This document shows positions 1-8,573 of a stretch of DNA of 64,000 nt, piece after piece. Source of the DNA: Mumia sp. ZJ1417 (GTDB taxonomy: Bacteria > Actinomycetota > Actinomycetes > Propionibacteriales > Nocardioidaceae); NCBI RefSeq assembly GCF_014127285.1, contig NZ_CP059901.1:310001-374000 (forward strand), written 5' to 3'. How positions within the stretch are numbered: position 1 is the first letter of the stretch; each line of letters opens with the position of its first letter. Under the pieces are notes generated by a model. The model worked only from the letters and a program-made list of their open reading frames with translations, did no database searches and had not been told where the DNA came from. A program made the translations under genes and the position numbers.

Positions 1-2085
1 CGCGCGCACCGCGTCGTCCTCGCGCCGCTGACGGTGGAGGCCGTCGGACAGCTGACGGGGGCGCAGTCCGACGCCGGCGCGGTGCACGCCCTCACCGGCG
101 GGAACCCGTTCTTCGTCACCGAGGTGGTCTCGGGCGGGACGGGCCGCGTCCCTGCCAGCGTCCGCGACGCCGTCCTCGGCCGGTTCGCCCGCCTCTCGGA
201 GGCCGGCCGCGCTTCCGCTGAGCTGGTCAGCGTCGTCCCAGGTCGGACGGAGGGGTGGCTGGTCGAGGCCTGCCTCGGGGACCGCGCCGACGTCGCCGAC
301 GGCGAGCGCCACGGTCTCCTGGTCGTCGACGGCGCCTCCGTGCGCTACCAGCACGAGCTCGCACGGTGGGCCGTCGAGGCGGAGCTGGCCGGCCAGCGCC
401 GCCGCGACCTCAACCGCCTCGTGCTGCACGAGCTGGCCGCGCGTGGCGCCTCCGACGCCCGGCTCGCGCACCACGCCTGGATCGCAGGCGACGCGGACGC
501 GGTCCTGCGTCACGGGCTCGCGGCGGGCCAGCGAGCCGCGCGCGCCCGGTCCCACCGGGAGTCCGTGGAGCTGCTCGCCCGCGCCCTGGAGCACGGACAC
601 CTCCTTCCTCCGCGGGCCCGCGCCGACGCGCTCGACCTGCTCTCGTTCGAGGCCTACACTGCCGGTCGGGCCGAGCACGCGGTCAGCGCGCGCGAGGAGG
701 CCGCCCGCGTACGGGAGAAGCTCGGTGACCCGCTCCGCTCGTCGGACACCCTGCGGTGGCTCTCGCGGATCCGTTGGTGGGCCGGAGACCGGCCGGGAGC
801 CGAACGGGCGGGTCGCGAGGCGATGGACGTGCTCGACGGCCTGCCCGACTCCCGCGAGCACACCAAAGCCCTCAACAACCTCTCCCAGCTCGCGATGCTG
901 GCCCAGCGGGACGAGGACGCCATCGCGTACGGCGAGCGCGCGCTCGCGATCGGGTCCGCGCACGACGACCGCGAGGTCGTGGCCACCGCGCGGATCAACA
1001 TCGGCACGACGCTCGGTCGCGTCGACCTCGAGGGTGGGATCGACATGCTCCGGCAGGCGGCCCGCGACGCCGCCGAGCTCGGGATGTACGAGGAGACCTG
1101 CCGGGCGCTGGTGAACGTCGCCTGGAACCTGAAGGACGAGCGGCTGTACGCCCGGGCGAGCGCGATCATCGACGAGGCCCTCGTGGTCGCCCGGACGAAC
1201 GAGCTCTCCAACTTCTCGGACTACCTGTACGCGATGCGCGCGCTGGTCGATCTGGCCACCGGTGCGTGGGACGACGCCGACGCCGACGTCGCCCGTGTCG
1301 AGACCGCACTGGTGCCCTCGCTCGAGGCGGAGGCGCTGCTCGCCATCCGGCGCGGCGAGCCGCAGGCGGAGGCGCTTCTGGACCGCGCCTGGGCCCGTGC
1401 GACCACCTCGGCGGAGCTCCAGCGGCTGCGGCCGATCGCGTGCGCCCGTGCGGAAGCGGCGTGGCTGGCTGGAGACCACCAGCGGGTCGACGAGGCGACC
1501 GCGACGACGTACCCGCTCGCCCTCGAGGTCGGGACGCCGTGGGACGTGGGCGAGCTCGCCGTCTGGCGCTTCCGCTCCGGCCTCCTCGAGCGCGCTCCTG
1601 AGGAGTGCGCGACGCCGTTCCGGCTCGAGATCGACGGCGACCCGCGGGGAGCCGCGCGGGCGTGGAAGGAGCTGGGAGAGCCCTACTCGGCTGCGCTCGC
1701 GGTCCTGGCCTCCGACGACGTCGACGCGGTCCGCGATGCGGCGTCCGTGCTGGACCGGCTCGGTGCCGTCACCGGACTGCGGGTCGCTCGGACCCGGCTG
1801 CGCGACCTCGGGGTCGCCTCGGCGCCGCGAGGCAGGCGGGCGAGCACCCGGAGCAACCCGTCAGGGCTCACCGACCGCCAGCTCGAGGTCCTGTCGCTCC
1901 TCGTCGCCGGGGCGTCCAACTCCGTGATCGCCGAAAGACTCGTCGTGTCGCCCAAGACGGTGGAGCACCACGTCAGTGCCGTCCTGGCCAAGCTCGGCGT
2001 GGCGAGCCGGCGCGAGGCGGCCGAACAGGGCCGTCTCCTGGGCGTCGCCGACCACGAACGTGGGGGGACCGGGCGGCAAACGTAG
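1..2085 (+). CDS. LuxR-family ATPase-type transcriptional regulator (5' truncated)
   Basis: The reading frame is open from the first base, so the N-terminus and Walker A motif lie outside the window. What remains starts in the NTPase region, with TGGNPFFVTEV close to the left edge, as in LAL/MalT-like regulators. A long helical, TPR-like middle follows. The last 70 or so residues form a LuxR HTH (LTDRQLEVLSLLVAGASN, then SPKTVEHHVSAVLAKLGV). Family members are large ATP-dependent activators that sense a ligand through the helical region. It ends 49 bases before an FAD oxidase gene on the same strand, which is a possible target, but no direct evidence ties them. Confidence 0.88.
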   Translation, partial: RAHRVVLAPLTVEAVGQLTGAQSDAGAVHALTGGNPFFVTEVVSGGTGRVPASVRDAVLGRFARLSEAGRASAELVSVVPGRTEGWLVEACLGDRADVADGERHGLLVVDGASVRYQHELARWAVEAELAGQRRRDLNRLVLHELAARGASDARLAHHAWIAGDADAVLRHGLAAGQRAARARSHRESVELLARALEHGHLLPPRARADALDLLSFEAYTAGRAEHAVSAREEAARVREKLGDPLRSSDTLRWLSRIRWWAGDRPGAERAGREAMDVLDGLPDSREHTKALNNLSQLAMLAQRDEDAIAYGERALAIGSAHDDREVVATARINIGTTLGRVDLEGGIDMLRQAARDAAELGMYEETCRALVNVAWNLKDERLYARASAIIDEALVVARTNELSNFSDYLYAMRALVDLATGAWDDADADVARVETALVPSLEAEALLAIRRGEPQAEALLDRAWARATTSAELQRLRPIACARAEAAWLAGDHQRVDEATATTYPLALEVGTPWDVGELAVWRFRSGLLERAPEECATPFRLEIDGDPRGAARAWKELGEPYSAALAVLASDDVDAVRDAASVLDRLGAVTGLRVARTRLRDLGVASAPRGRRASTRSNPSGLTDRQLEVLSLLVAGASNSVIAERLVVSPKTVEHHVSAVLAKLGVASRREAAEQGRLLGVADHERGGTGRQT

Positions 2086-2134
2086 GTGGTCCGCCCCGAC
2101 GCCGCCGCCCGCCGATCTTCCTAGCGTCGTCTCC

Positions 2135-3538
2135 ATGACCACTACCACCGCACCACAGCACAGCGAACGGATCGACGTCCCCGGGTTCCGGGGCGAGCTC
2201 ATCGAGCCCGGGGACGCCGCGTACGACGACGCCCGCGCCGTCTACAACGGGAGCATCGACCGCCACCCGCGCCTGATCGCGCGCGCCACGGACGTGGCCG
2301 ACGTCATCGCCGCCGTCCAGACCGCACGCGAGCTCGGCCTTCCCGTCGCCGTACGGGGAGGCGGGCACAACGCCGGCGGACTCGGCGTAGGCGACGACGC
2401 CTTCGTCGTCGATCTGTCGCGGATGCGCGCGGTCCACGTGGATCCGGCCGAACGGGTCGTCCGCGTCGAGGGCGGGGCCACCTGGGGCGACGTCGATCAC
2501 GCGACGCACCCCTTCGGCCTCGCCGTGCCCAGCGGGATCATCTCCACCACGGGCGTCGGCGGACTCACGCTCGGCGGCGGGATCGGCTACCTGGCCCGTG
2601 AGTTCGGACTCACGATCGACAGCCTCCTGTCCGCCGACGTCGTCCTCGCCGACGGAACCTTCGTGACCGCCGACGCCGACCGGCACCCCGACCTGTTCTG
2701 GGCGCTGCGCGGAGGTGGCGGCAACTTCGGTGCGGTCACTTCCTTCACGTTCCGTGCCCACCCCGTCGGCGACATCGTCGGCGGGCCGATGTTCTTCTCG
2801 CTCGACCGCGTGGCCGAGGTGATGCGGGCGTGGGACGACTACCTCGAGGACGCACCTGACGACGTCACCTGCTGGTTCGGGTTCGTGACCGTACCGGCCG
2901 TCGACCCGTTCCCGGCTGCGCTCCAGGGGCAGGTCGTCGCGGCCCTGGTGTGGTGCATCAACGCACCGGCCGACCGCGTCGAGAAGGCGCTCGCACCCTT
3001 CCGGGCCATGGGGCCCGTGATGGACGGGGTCGGCCCGATGCCGTACCCCGCGCTGCAGAGCGCGTTCGACGCGCTCTATCCCTCGGGTGACCAGTGGTAC
3101 TGGCGCGCTGACTTCGTCGACGACCTCGGTGACGACGCGATCGACGTGCACGTCACGCACGGGCCCACCCTCCCGACGCCGAAGTCGTCGATGCACCTGT
3201 ATCCGATCAACGGCGCTGCCGGCAGGGTCGGACGTCACGACACCGCCTTCAGCCACCGGCAGGCGAAGTATGCCCAGGTGATCGTGGGCGTCGACCCCTC
3301 GCCGGAGGGGTTCGAGGAGGTTCGGACGTGGACCCGCGGTTACCACGACGCGCTCCACCCGCACTCCGCCGGCGGCGCGTACGTCAACATGCTGCAGGAC
3401 GACGAGGGGCCCGACCGGGTGCGGGGGAGCTATCGCGACAACTTCGACCGGCTCACCGCGGTGAAGGACCGGTACGACCCGGGCAACGTGTTCTGCCTCA
3501 ACAAGAACGTGCCACCGAGCACGGGGAGCAGTGCCTGA
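2135..3538 (+). CDS. FAD-binding oxidoreductase, berberine-bridge-enzyme type
   Basis: A 467-residue protein with an N-terminal PCMH FAD domain and a C-terminal BBE segment. RGGGHN near residue 78 supplies the histidine that carries covalent FAD in this family. GVGGLTLGGGIGYLAR is the flavin pyrophosphate loop, and the C-terminal YDPGNVFCLNKNVPP is the classic BBE ending. Relatives oxidise sugars, alkaloids or polyketides with oxygen; the substrate here cannot be told. There is no signal peptide, so it is probably cytoplasmic. The ATG at 2135 is chosen because the family homology (VPGFRGELIEPGD) begins right after it. Confidence 0.9.
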   Translation: MTTTTAPQHSERIDVPGFRGELIEPGDAAYDDARAVYNGSIDRHPRLIARATDVADVIAAVQTARELGLPVAVRGGGHNAGGLGVGDDAFVVDLSRMRAVHVDPAERVVRVEGGATWGDVDHATHPFGLAVPSGIISTTGVGGLTLGGGIGYLAREFGLTIDSLLSADVVLADGTFVTADADRHPDLFWALRGGGGNFGAVTSFTFRAHPVGDIVGGPMFFSLDRVAEVMRAWDDYLEDAPDDVTCWFGFVTVPAVDPFPAALQGQVVAALVWCINAPADRVEKALAPFRAMGPVMDGVGPMPYPALQSAFDALYPSGDQWYWRADFVDDLGDDAIDVHVTHGPTLPTPKSSMHLYPINGAAGRVGRHDTAFSHRQAKYAQVIVGVDPSPEGFEEVRTWTRGYHDALHPHSAGGAYVNMLQDDEGPDRVRGSYRDNFDRLTAVKDRYDPGNVFCLNKNVPPSTGSSA

Positions 3539-3562
3539 CCGGGAGTGTGGAACGATCGGACG

Positions 3563-4120
3563 GTGAGTTCGCTCGATCCGTCCCAGGTCTGGACCCGGTT
3601 CACCCGCGATCCTCGTGACCCGTCCGCGACAGCGCTGCGCGCCGGCGACGCCGACCGCGCCGTGCTCGCGGACGTGCTGGGCGAGGCGTTCTCGGACGGG
3701 CGGCTCGATCGTCTGGAGTACGACGAGCGCAGCGACGCCGCCGTACGGGTCCGGACGTATGGCGAGTTCCTGCCGCTGCTGCAGGATCTCGTCCCGACCA
3801 GCGGTGCGGCCGCTCCTCCCGTACGCCGTGCGCCCGCGGGCGACCTCGAGCGGCGCGCCGTCGCCGCGTACGAGCGCAAGCGCCGCGACGCGTGGGTCGA
3901 GGCCGTCACGATCACGCTGATCTGCGTCGGCATCTGGGGTGCGATCAGCCTGGCCGGCGGGTGGAACCCGCACTTCCCGTGGCCGCTGATCGTGGCCGCG
4001 GTGACGTTCGCCGACGCGATCGACAAGACGTTCAGCCGTGACAAGTACCTCGGCAAGGAGCGCGAGAAGCTCGAGAAGCGCGACCGCAAGGAGCAGCGCA
4101 AGCAGCTGCCCGAGTCCTGA
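3563..4120 (+). CDS. DUF1707 domain protein with two membrane segments
   Basis: About 185 residues from a GTG start. Residues about 25-80 match the DUF1707 pattern (LRAGDADRAVLADVLGEAFS, then GRLDRLEYDERSDAA) common near the N-terminus of actinobacterial membrane proteins. Two hydrophobic stretches follow (AVTITLICVGIWGAISLAGG and FPWPLIVAAVTFADAI), and the tail is rich in Lys, Glu and Arg. The role of the family is unknown. The GTG at 3563 is preferred over the in-frame GTG at 3545 because the latter sits only 7 bases after the stop of the upstream gene and adds residues unlike the family. Confidence 0.75.
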   Translation: MSSLDPSQVWTRFTRDPRDPSATALRAGDADRAVLADVLGEAFSDGRLDRLEYDERSDAAVRVRTYGEFLPLLQDLVPTSGAAAPPVRRAPAGDLERRAVAAYERKRRDAWVEAVTITLICVGIWGAISLAGGWNPHFPWPLIVAAVTFADAIDKTFSRDKYLGKEREKLEKRDRKEQRKQLPES

Positions 4121-4215
4121 CCGATCTCCCGACAGGTCGGGACACCGGCCTCTGGGGCCCGGGACGTCAGGACGGCGACAGTGCTCTGGTCATCAACGAC
4201 CAGAAGGGCACTGAC

Positions 4216-4935
4216 ATGAAGGATCCGACATCGATGGGCGAGGTCTTCCTCGCCGACCCGCCGGCACGAGCCGAGCACGTCGCGGCGCCGGCCCGTACGC
4301 GGGGCTGGGCGGTCACTGGCATCATCGCGGCCGTCCTCGGCCTCGTGACGATCGTGGTTTCGCTCGGGCTGTGGGACCCGGACCTCGACTACTCCGATCC
4401 CACCGCGATCGCGGGTCGTCTCCGCGAGGCCCAGGCGCAGCTGATCGTCATGCACGTCGCGATGGTGACCGGCATGATCGCGCTCGTCGTCTTCGCGTTC
4501 GGCCTGGCCCGTCGGCTCAACGCCACGCTGCCGGTCGGGAGCCTCCTCGGGGGCGTCGCCGCCGCGGGCATCGGCCTGACCGCCGTCGCGAACCTGCTCG
4601 GATCCGGTCTGGACACCGAGTTCCTCTTCGCCGCAGACGTCGTCGAGAAGGACGTGCCGGAGACCATCGCGTTCTACAACCACTGGATCGCGACGATCCC
4701 GTGGCTGTGGGTCGGCGCCGGACTCACGGGCGTCGTGCTCGCGATCGCCGCGCTCAAGCACAAGGCCGCTCCGCGCTGGATCGGCATCGTCGGCCTGACC
4801 CTCGGTGGGCTCACGCTCCTGCTCGGCATCTCGCCGCTTCAGTACATGGCCGGCTTCCTCGGGCCGATCTGGCTGCTCGTCACCGCGATCGGGTTCACCT
4901 TCGGCGACAAGGCGTACCGGAACGCCGCAGCATGA
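4216..4935 (+). CDS. Six-helix integral membrane protein of unknown function
   Basis: A 239-residue protein with six predicted hydrophobic helices, the first at residues about 33-55 (TGIIAAVLGLVTIVVSLGLW) and the last near the C-terminus (FLGPIWLLVTAIGFTFGD). The overall look resembles DUF4386-type actinobacterial membrane proteins, but I cannot assign a family firmly. The ATG has an AGAAGGG ribosome site 8 bases upstream. It lies between the DUF1707 protein and a histidine kinase, all on the same strand with short gaps; a link to the kinase as sensor partner is only a guess. Confidence 0.75.
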   Translation: MKDPTSMGEVFLADPPARAEHVAAPARTRGWAVTGIIAAVLGLVTIVVSLGLWDPDLDYSDPTAIAGRLREAQAQLIVMHVAMVTGMIALVVFAFGLARRLNATLPVGSLLGGVAAAGIGLTAVANLLGSGLDTEFLFAADVVEKDVPETIAFYNHWIATIPWLWVGAGLTGVVLAIAALKHKAAPRWIGIVGLTLGGLTLLLGISPLQYMAGFLGPIWLLVTAIGFTFGDKAYRNAAA

Positions 4936-5018
4936 CCTGGACGGCGGGGCAGCACGGGGGAACGAGCTCGCGTAAAGCAGCAACGGGGGTGGGCTCGTTC
5001 CCCTATCGTCGGGAGATC

Positions 5019-7001
5019 ATGAGCGATCTCGTGGCGCCCGCCGCCCTGCCGGACCCCGCTCCGACACCCGCAGACGGTGCCCCGCGGACCGCCCGCGCGG
5101 TGGTCCTCGCGGCGTGGGTGCTCGGCATCAGCGCGATCGTCGTCTATGCGCTCACGACCCCGAGGATCGGGGCAGACTCGCTGTTCCTCTTCGTCGACGC
5201 CAGCGTCGCGCTCGTGTACGGAGCGGTCGCGGGGGTGCTGCTGACGCGGCGGCAGCACCCGGTCGCCTGGCTCTTGGCGGTGGCCGCGATCGGTGGCGGC
5301 ATGGCGGCCTTCGGTGGCGCCTACCGTGGCGCGGAGGCGGTGTGGGGGTGGCCGTCGCTGCCGTGGGTGGTGTCGTGGTTCAGCTGGGCGTGGGTCCCGG
5401 GCACGATCGCGCTCTTCATCGTCGTGCCGTGGCTGATGCGCGACCGCGCGCTCGGGCCGTGGTCACGGGTCGGCCTCGCGCTAGGTGTCGTCACCACGCT
5501 GGCGCTGACGGTCCAGCGGATGGTGTTCCCGATGTCCGACCCACGGGTGCTGCTCGGCGTGGTGGTCGTCCTCGGGCTGATCACCGCCGCAGCGGTCGCC
5601 TGGCGGGCCCAGCACGAGCCCGTCGTCCGCGACCGGGTCGCGCTCGGCTGGCTCACCCTCGGCGTCGCGGTGATGGCGCTCTCGTTCGTGCCGCTGCTCT
5701 GGTACGCGATCCCGCCGTGGACGATGGCCGTCCTGCACCTGGTGTGCCAGGTGCTGTTCTCGGGGGCGATCCTCGTCGTGGTCCTGCGCCAGCAGCTGTG
5801 GGGCATCGACCTCGCGGTGAGCCGCGCGCTGGTCGCCGGCATCCTCGCGGTCCTGCTCGTCGGCGCGTACGTCGTCGCAGTGCTCGGCGTGCAGGAGGCG
5901 GTCGGTGACACCCAGACCAGCCAGGTCGCGGCCGCGGTCGTGGTCGTGCTGGCGGCGCCGTTCCTGCGGCAGTGGGCAGGCCGCCGGGTCGGCTCGCTCG
6001 TCTACGGCGAGGCGCTGGAGCCGCACCGCGCGGTGAGCGCGATGGGTGCGGGCTTCGCCAGCGACGACGAGCGTGCACTGCTCGACGTGCTCGTCGCGCA
6101 GCTCGCCTCGTCGATGCGGCTGCAGTCGGTGGCACTGACGAGCGGTGGCGCGACGGTGGCCTCGTACGGGGTCCCGTCGTCCAACGTGCTCGAGCTCCCG
6201 GTGGTCCACCGCGGTCAGGAGATCGGGGTCCTGGTTGTGACCGCTCCCCCTGGGGAGTGGCTCGGAGCCCGTACGGTCAAGGCCGTCGAGGACCTCAGCG
6301 ACCTCCTCGCCGCGGGCCTCGCGCTGACCCTCGCGCTACGCGAGGCCGATGCGGCGCGTGAGCGGCTCACCAACGCGCGGCTGCAGGAGCGCAAGGTCAT
6401 CCGCCGCGAGCTCCACGACGGGCTCGGCCCGTGGCTCGCGGGGCTGCGGCTCGGCATGCAGGGTGTCCGCAACGCGGTCCGCCCGGATCCAGACCTCGCC
6501 GAGTCGCTGCTCGACAGCCTCAGCGGCGAGCTCGACCAGCGCATCGCCGACGTCCGTACGCTCTCCCACAGCCTCCTCCCGCCGGCGATCGAGCAGCTCG
6601 GGCTCGCGGCGGCGCTCCAGGAGCTGGCAGCGCGCTGGGAGCAGACCGGCATGCGCGTACGACTGCGGTGTGCGCCGTTGCCCACGCTCTCCGCCCCGGT
6701 GGCCGCCGCCGCGTACGCGATCGTGAGCGAGTCGGTGACCAACGCGACCAAGCACAGCGGGGTGGACACCTGCGCGGTCACCGTCGAGGTCGACCACGGG
6801 GTGCTTCGCGTCGAGTGCACCGACGACGGGGCCGGCCTCGCGCCCGGAGCACGCGAAGGCGTTGGCCTCCGTGCGATGGCCGAGCGGGCCAGCGAGCTCG
6901 GCGGCGAGGTCGTCGTCGGCACCCATGGGACGCGCGGCACGCGGGTGAGCGCGCTGATCCCGCTGGAGCCCGCCGGGGTGACGGCCGGAGGTGTCGCATG
7001 A
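5019..7001 (+). CDS. Membrane sensor histidine kinase, NarL/LiaS-type (HisKA_3)
   Basis: A 660-residue kinase. The N-terminal 300 residues hold about eight hydrophobic segments, followed by a GAF-like linker. The HisKA_3 dimerisation box is ERKVIRRELHDGLGPWLAG, with the phospho-accepting histidine near residue 466. The C-terminal HATPase_c domain has an N-box (VSESVTNATKHSG) and G-boxes (DDGAGLAPGA, EGVGLRAMAERA). The ATG at 5019 is chosen because homology and the first helix start there, though the frame is open further upstream. It overlaps the response regulator by four bases (ATGA), so the two are translationally coupled. The signal is unknown. Confidence 0.93.
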   Translation: MSDLVAPAALPDPAPTPADGAPRTARAVVLAAWVLGISAIVVYALTTPRIGADSLFLFVDASVALVYGAVAGVLLTRRQHPVAWLLAVAAIGGGMAAFGGAYRGAEAVWGWPSLPWVVSWFSWAWVPGTIALFIVVPWLMRDRALGPWSRVGLALGVVTTLALTVQRMVFPMSDPRVLLGVVVVLGLITAAAVAWRAQHEPVVRDRVALGWLTLGVAVMALSFVPLLWYAIPPWTMAVLHLVCQVLFSGAILVVVLRQQLWGIDLAVSRALVAGILAVLLVGAYVVAVLGVQEAVGDTQTSQVAAAVVVVLAAPFLRQWAGRRVGSLVYGEALEPHRAVSAMGAGFASDDERALLDVLVAQLASSMRLQSVALTSGGATVASYGVPSSNVLELPVVHRGQEIGVLVVTAPPGEWLGARTVKAVEDLSDLLAAGLALTLALREADAARERLTNARLQERKVIRRELHDGLGPWLAGLRLGMQGVRNAVRPDPDLAESLLDSLSGELDQRIADVRTLSHSLLPPAIEQLGLAAALQELAARWEQTGMRVRLRCAPLPTLSAPVAAAAYAIVSESVTNATKHSGVDTCAVTVEVDHGVLRVECTDDGAGLAPGAREGVGLRAMAERASELGGEVVVGTHGTRGTRVSALIPLEPAGVTAGGVA

Positions 7002-7657
7002 GCACACCGATCCGCGTCGTGGTCGTCGACGACCACCCGGTGTTCCGGATGGGGATGGCCGGGCTGCTCCGCTCGCTCGACGGGCTCGACCTCGTCGGGC
7101 AGGCCGACGGGCCGGCGCAGGCACGCGAGGTGATCGACGCCGAGGTCGATGTCGTCCTCATGGACCTCGATCTCGCCGGGGAGTCGGGCGTCGTGCTCAC
7201 CCGCGAGCTCCTCGCGACGTACCCGGACCTCAAGATCCTCGTCGTCACCATGCACGAGGACGACGTCTCCGTCCTGGCCGCGATGCGTGCGGGCGCGCGG
7301 GGCTATCTGCTGAAGTCGGCGGCGCCCGAGCAGCTCGAGAGGGCCGTACGCTCGGTGGCGCTCGGCGACCTCATCATGGGCCAAGGTGTCGCCGAGCGTG
7401 CCCTGTCGTACGTGGCGTCCACCCCGGGCGGGGCCTCAGGTGGTCCGAGGCCGTTCCCCGAGCTGACCGACCGCGAGCTCGAGGTGCTCGACCTCGTCGC
7501 GCGCGGCATGGGCAACGCAGCGATCGCGCGGGCGCTGACGCTCAGCGAGAAGACGGTGCGCAACCACGTCTCCCACCTGCTCACGAAGCTCGGCGTGCGC
7601 GATCGCGCCGGTGCGGTGGCGGCGGCACGCGACGCGGGGCTCGGCGCCGGGGTCTGA
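6998..7657 (+). CDS. Response regulator, NarL/FixJ family
   Basis: A 219-residue regulator that begins inside the stop codon of its kinase. The receiver domain carries the acidic pair (VVVVDDHPVFRMGM) and the phospho-acceptor aspartate in DVVLMDLDLAGESG; the conserved lysine is in GYLLKSAAPEQ. The C-terminal LuxR HTH reads LTDRELEVLDLVARGMGN followed by SEKTVRNHVSHLLTKLGV. It should bind DNA when phosphorylated by the upstream kinase. Targets are not visible in the window. Confidence 0.95.
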   Translation: MSTPIRVVVVDDHPVFRMGMAGLLRSLDGLDLVGQADGPAQAREVIDAEVDVVLMDLDLAGESGVVLTRELLATYPDLKILVVTMHEDDVSVLAAMRAGARGYLLKSAAPEQLERAVRSVALGDLIMGQGVAERALSYVASTPGGASGGPRPFPELTDRELEVLDLVARGMGNAAIARALTLSEKTVRNHVSHLLTKLGVRDRAGAVAAARDAGLGAGV

Positions 7658-7674
7658 CGCCACGGCCTGGCCCC

Positions 7675-8460
7675 TCACGCGGACGCCTCGACCTGGGCGG
7701 CGCGGCGAAGGACGGCGAGCGCGCGGCTGGGACGGTCGGTGATGATCCCCTCGACGCCGGCGTCGGCCGCGCGGCGGATCGCGGCGCGGGAGTTCGCGGT
7801 CCACACGTACGTCTCGAGCCCGGCGAGCTGGGCGCGGCGCACGTATGCGGAGGTGACCGCGCCGTGCCACGGGTTCACCGCCGACACCCACGCCTCGAGC
7901 GCGGGGTTGCGCGGGGTGTGGCGGACGAGCAGGCCGCGCGGCACGGCGGGCATCAGCCGCCCGAACGCCCGGAGTGCCTCGGCATCGAAGCTCTGCACCG
8001 TCACTGCGACGCCGGGCGAGAAGCAGCGCAGCACCTCGGCGACCTGGGCGACGAGGTGGGGCTGCGAGCCGGGGTTCTTGATCTCGAGGAGCAGCCCCAC
8101 CCCGCTCGCCCGCAGGGTGTCGAGGACCTGCTCCAGGGTGGGCACGGGTTCGCCGGCGTGTCCGGGCCCGAACCAGGACCCGGCGTCCAGGCGCCGAACC
8201 TCGTCGTAGGTGAAGGACGGGACGGGGTCGTTCGCGCGGCGCGGGAGGTGTCGGGCGACGTCGGTGGTGCGCGCGAGCGTCGCGTCGTGGACGATGATGG
8301 GCACCCCGTCGCGTGTGGACTGCACGTCGACCTCGACGGCATCGGCGCCCTTCGTGACCGCTGCGGCGACCGCGGCGAGCGTGTTCTCCGGCGCGACCGC
8401 GCTGGCGCCCCGGTGCGCGACGACCCGTGGCCGGCGCATCGTGGTGATCGGCTCGTTCAT
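7675..8460 (-). CDS. Glycerophosphodiester phosphodiesterase
   Basis: A 261-residue GDPD-type TIM barrel. AHRGASAVAPENT holds the catalytic histidine (H16) and metal-binding glutamate (E25). VEVDVQSTRDGVPIIVHDAT contains the second metal site and the second catalytic histidine, and LLLEIKNPG is the next conserved strand. The enzyme would hydrolyse glycerophosphodiesters to glycerol 3-phosphate and an alcohol. No signal peptide is seen, so it is cytoplasmic. It stands alone, convergent with the response regulator and divergent from dinB. Met8 is an alternative start. Confidence 0.93.
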   Translation of the reverse strand: MNEPITTMRRPRVVAHRGASAVAPENTLAAVAAAVTKGADAVEVDVQSTRDGVPIIVHDATLARTTDVARHLPRRANDPVPSFTYDEVRRLDAGSWFGPGHAGEPVPTLEQVLDTLRASGVGLLLEIKNPGSQPHLVAQVAEVLRCFSPGVAVTVQSFDAEALRAFGRLMPAVPRGLLVRHTPRNPALEAWVSAVNPWHGAVTSAYVRRAQLAGLETYVWTANSRAAIRRAADAGVEGIITDRPSRALAVLRRAAQVEASA

Positions 8461-8559
8461 GCGGCGAGCGTCGCGACCGATGGTGGAGCGGAGGCGAGGG
8501 CCAGGTGGACGGGAGGTGAAGGCTCGCTGAGTTCTGTTTCCGCCGCCTGGAGATGTATG

Positions 8560-8573
8560 CGAACATATGTTCG
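8560..8573. promoter_or_regulatory. LexA (SOS) box of dinB
   Basis: CGAACATATGTTCG is a perfect 14-base palindrome matching the actinobacterial/Gram-positive LexA consensus CGAAC-N4-GTTCG. It ends exactly where the favoured dinB ATG (8574) begins. LexA bound here would cover the core promoter and probably the transcript start. Recognised by eye only. Confidence 0.88.

Noticed and set aside
1973-3973. Very long open frames on the strand opposite to known genes, here opposite the FAD oxidase; similar ones at 12282-14210, 14564-16288 and 46205-48310.
   Set aside because: In very G+C-rich DNA the antisense frames of real genes rarely meet stop codons. Their products are low-complexity Arg/Pro/Gly/Ala sequences without family features.
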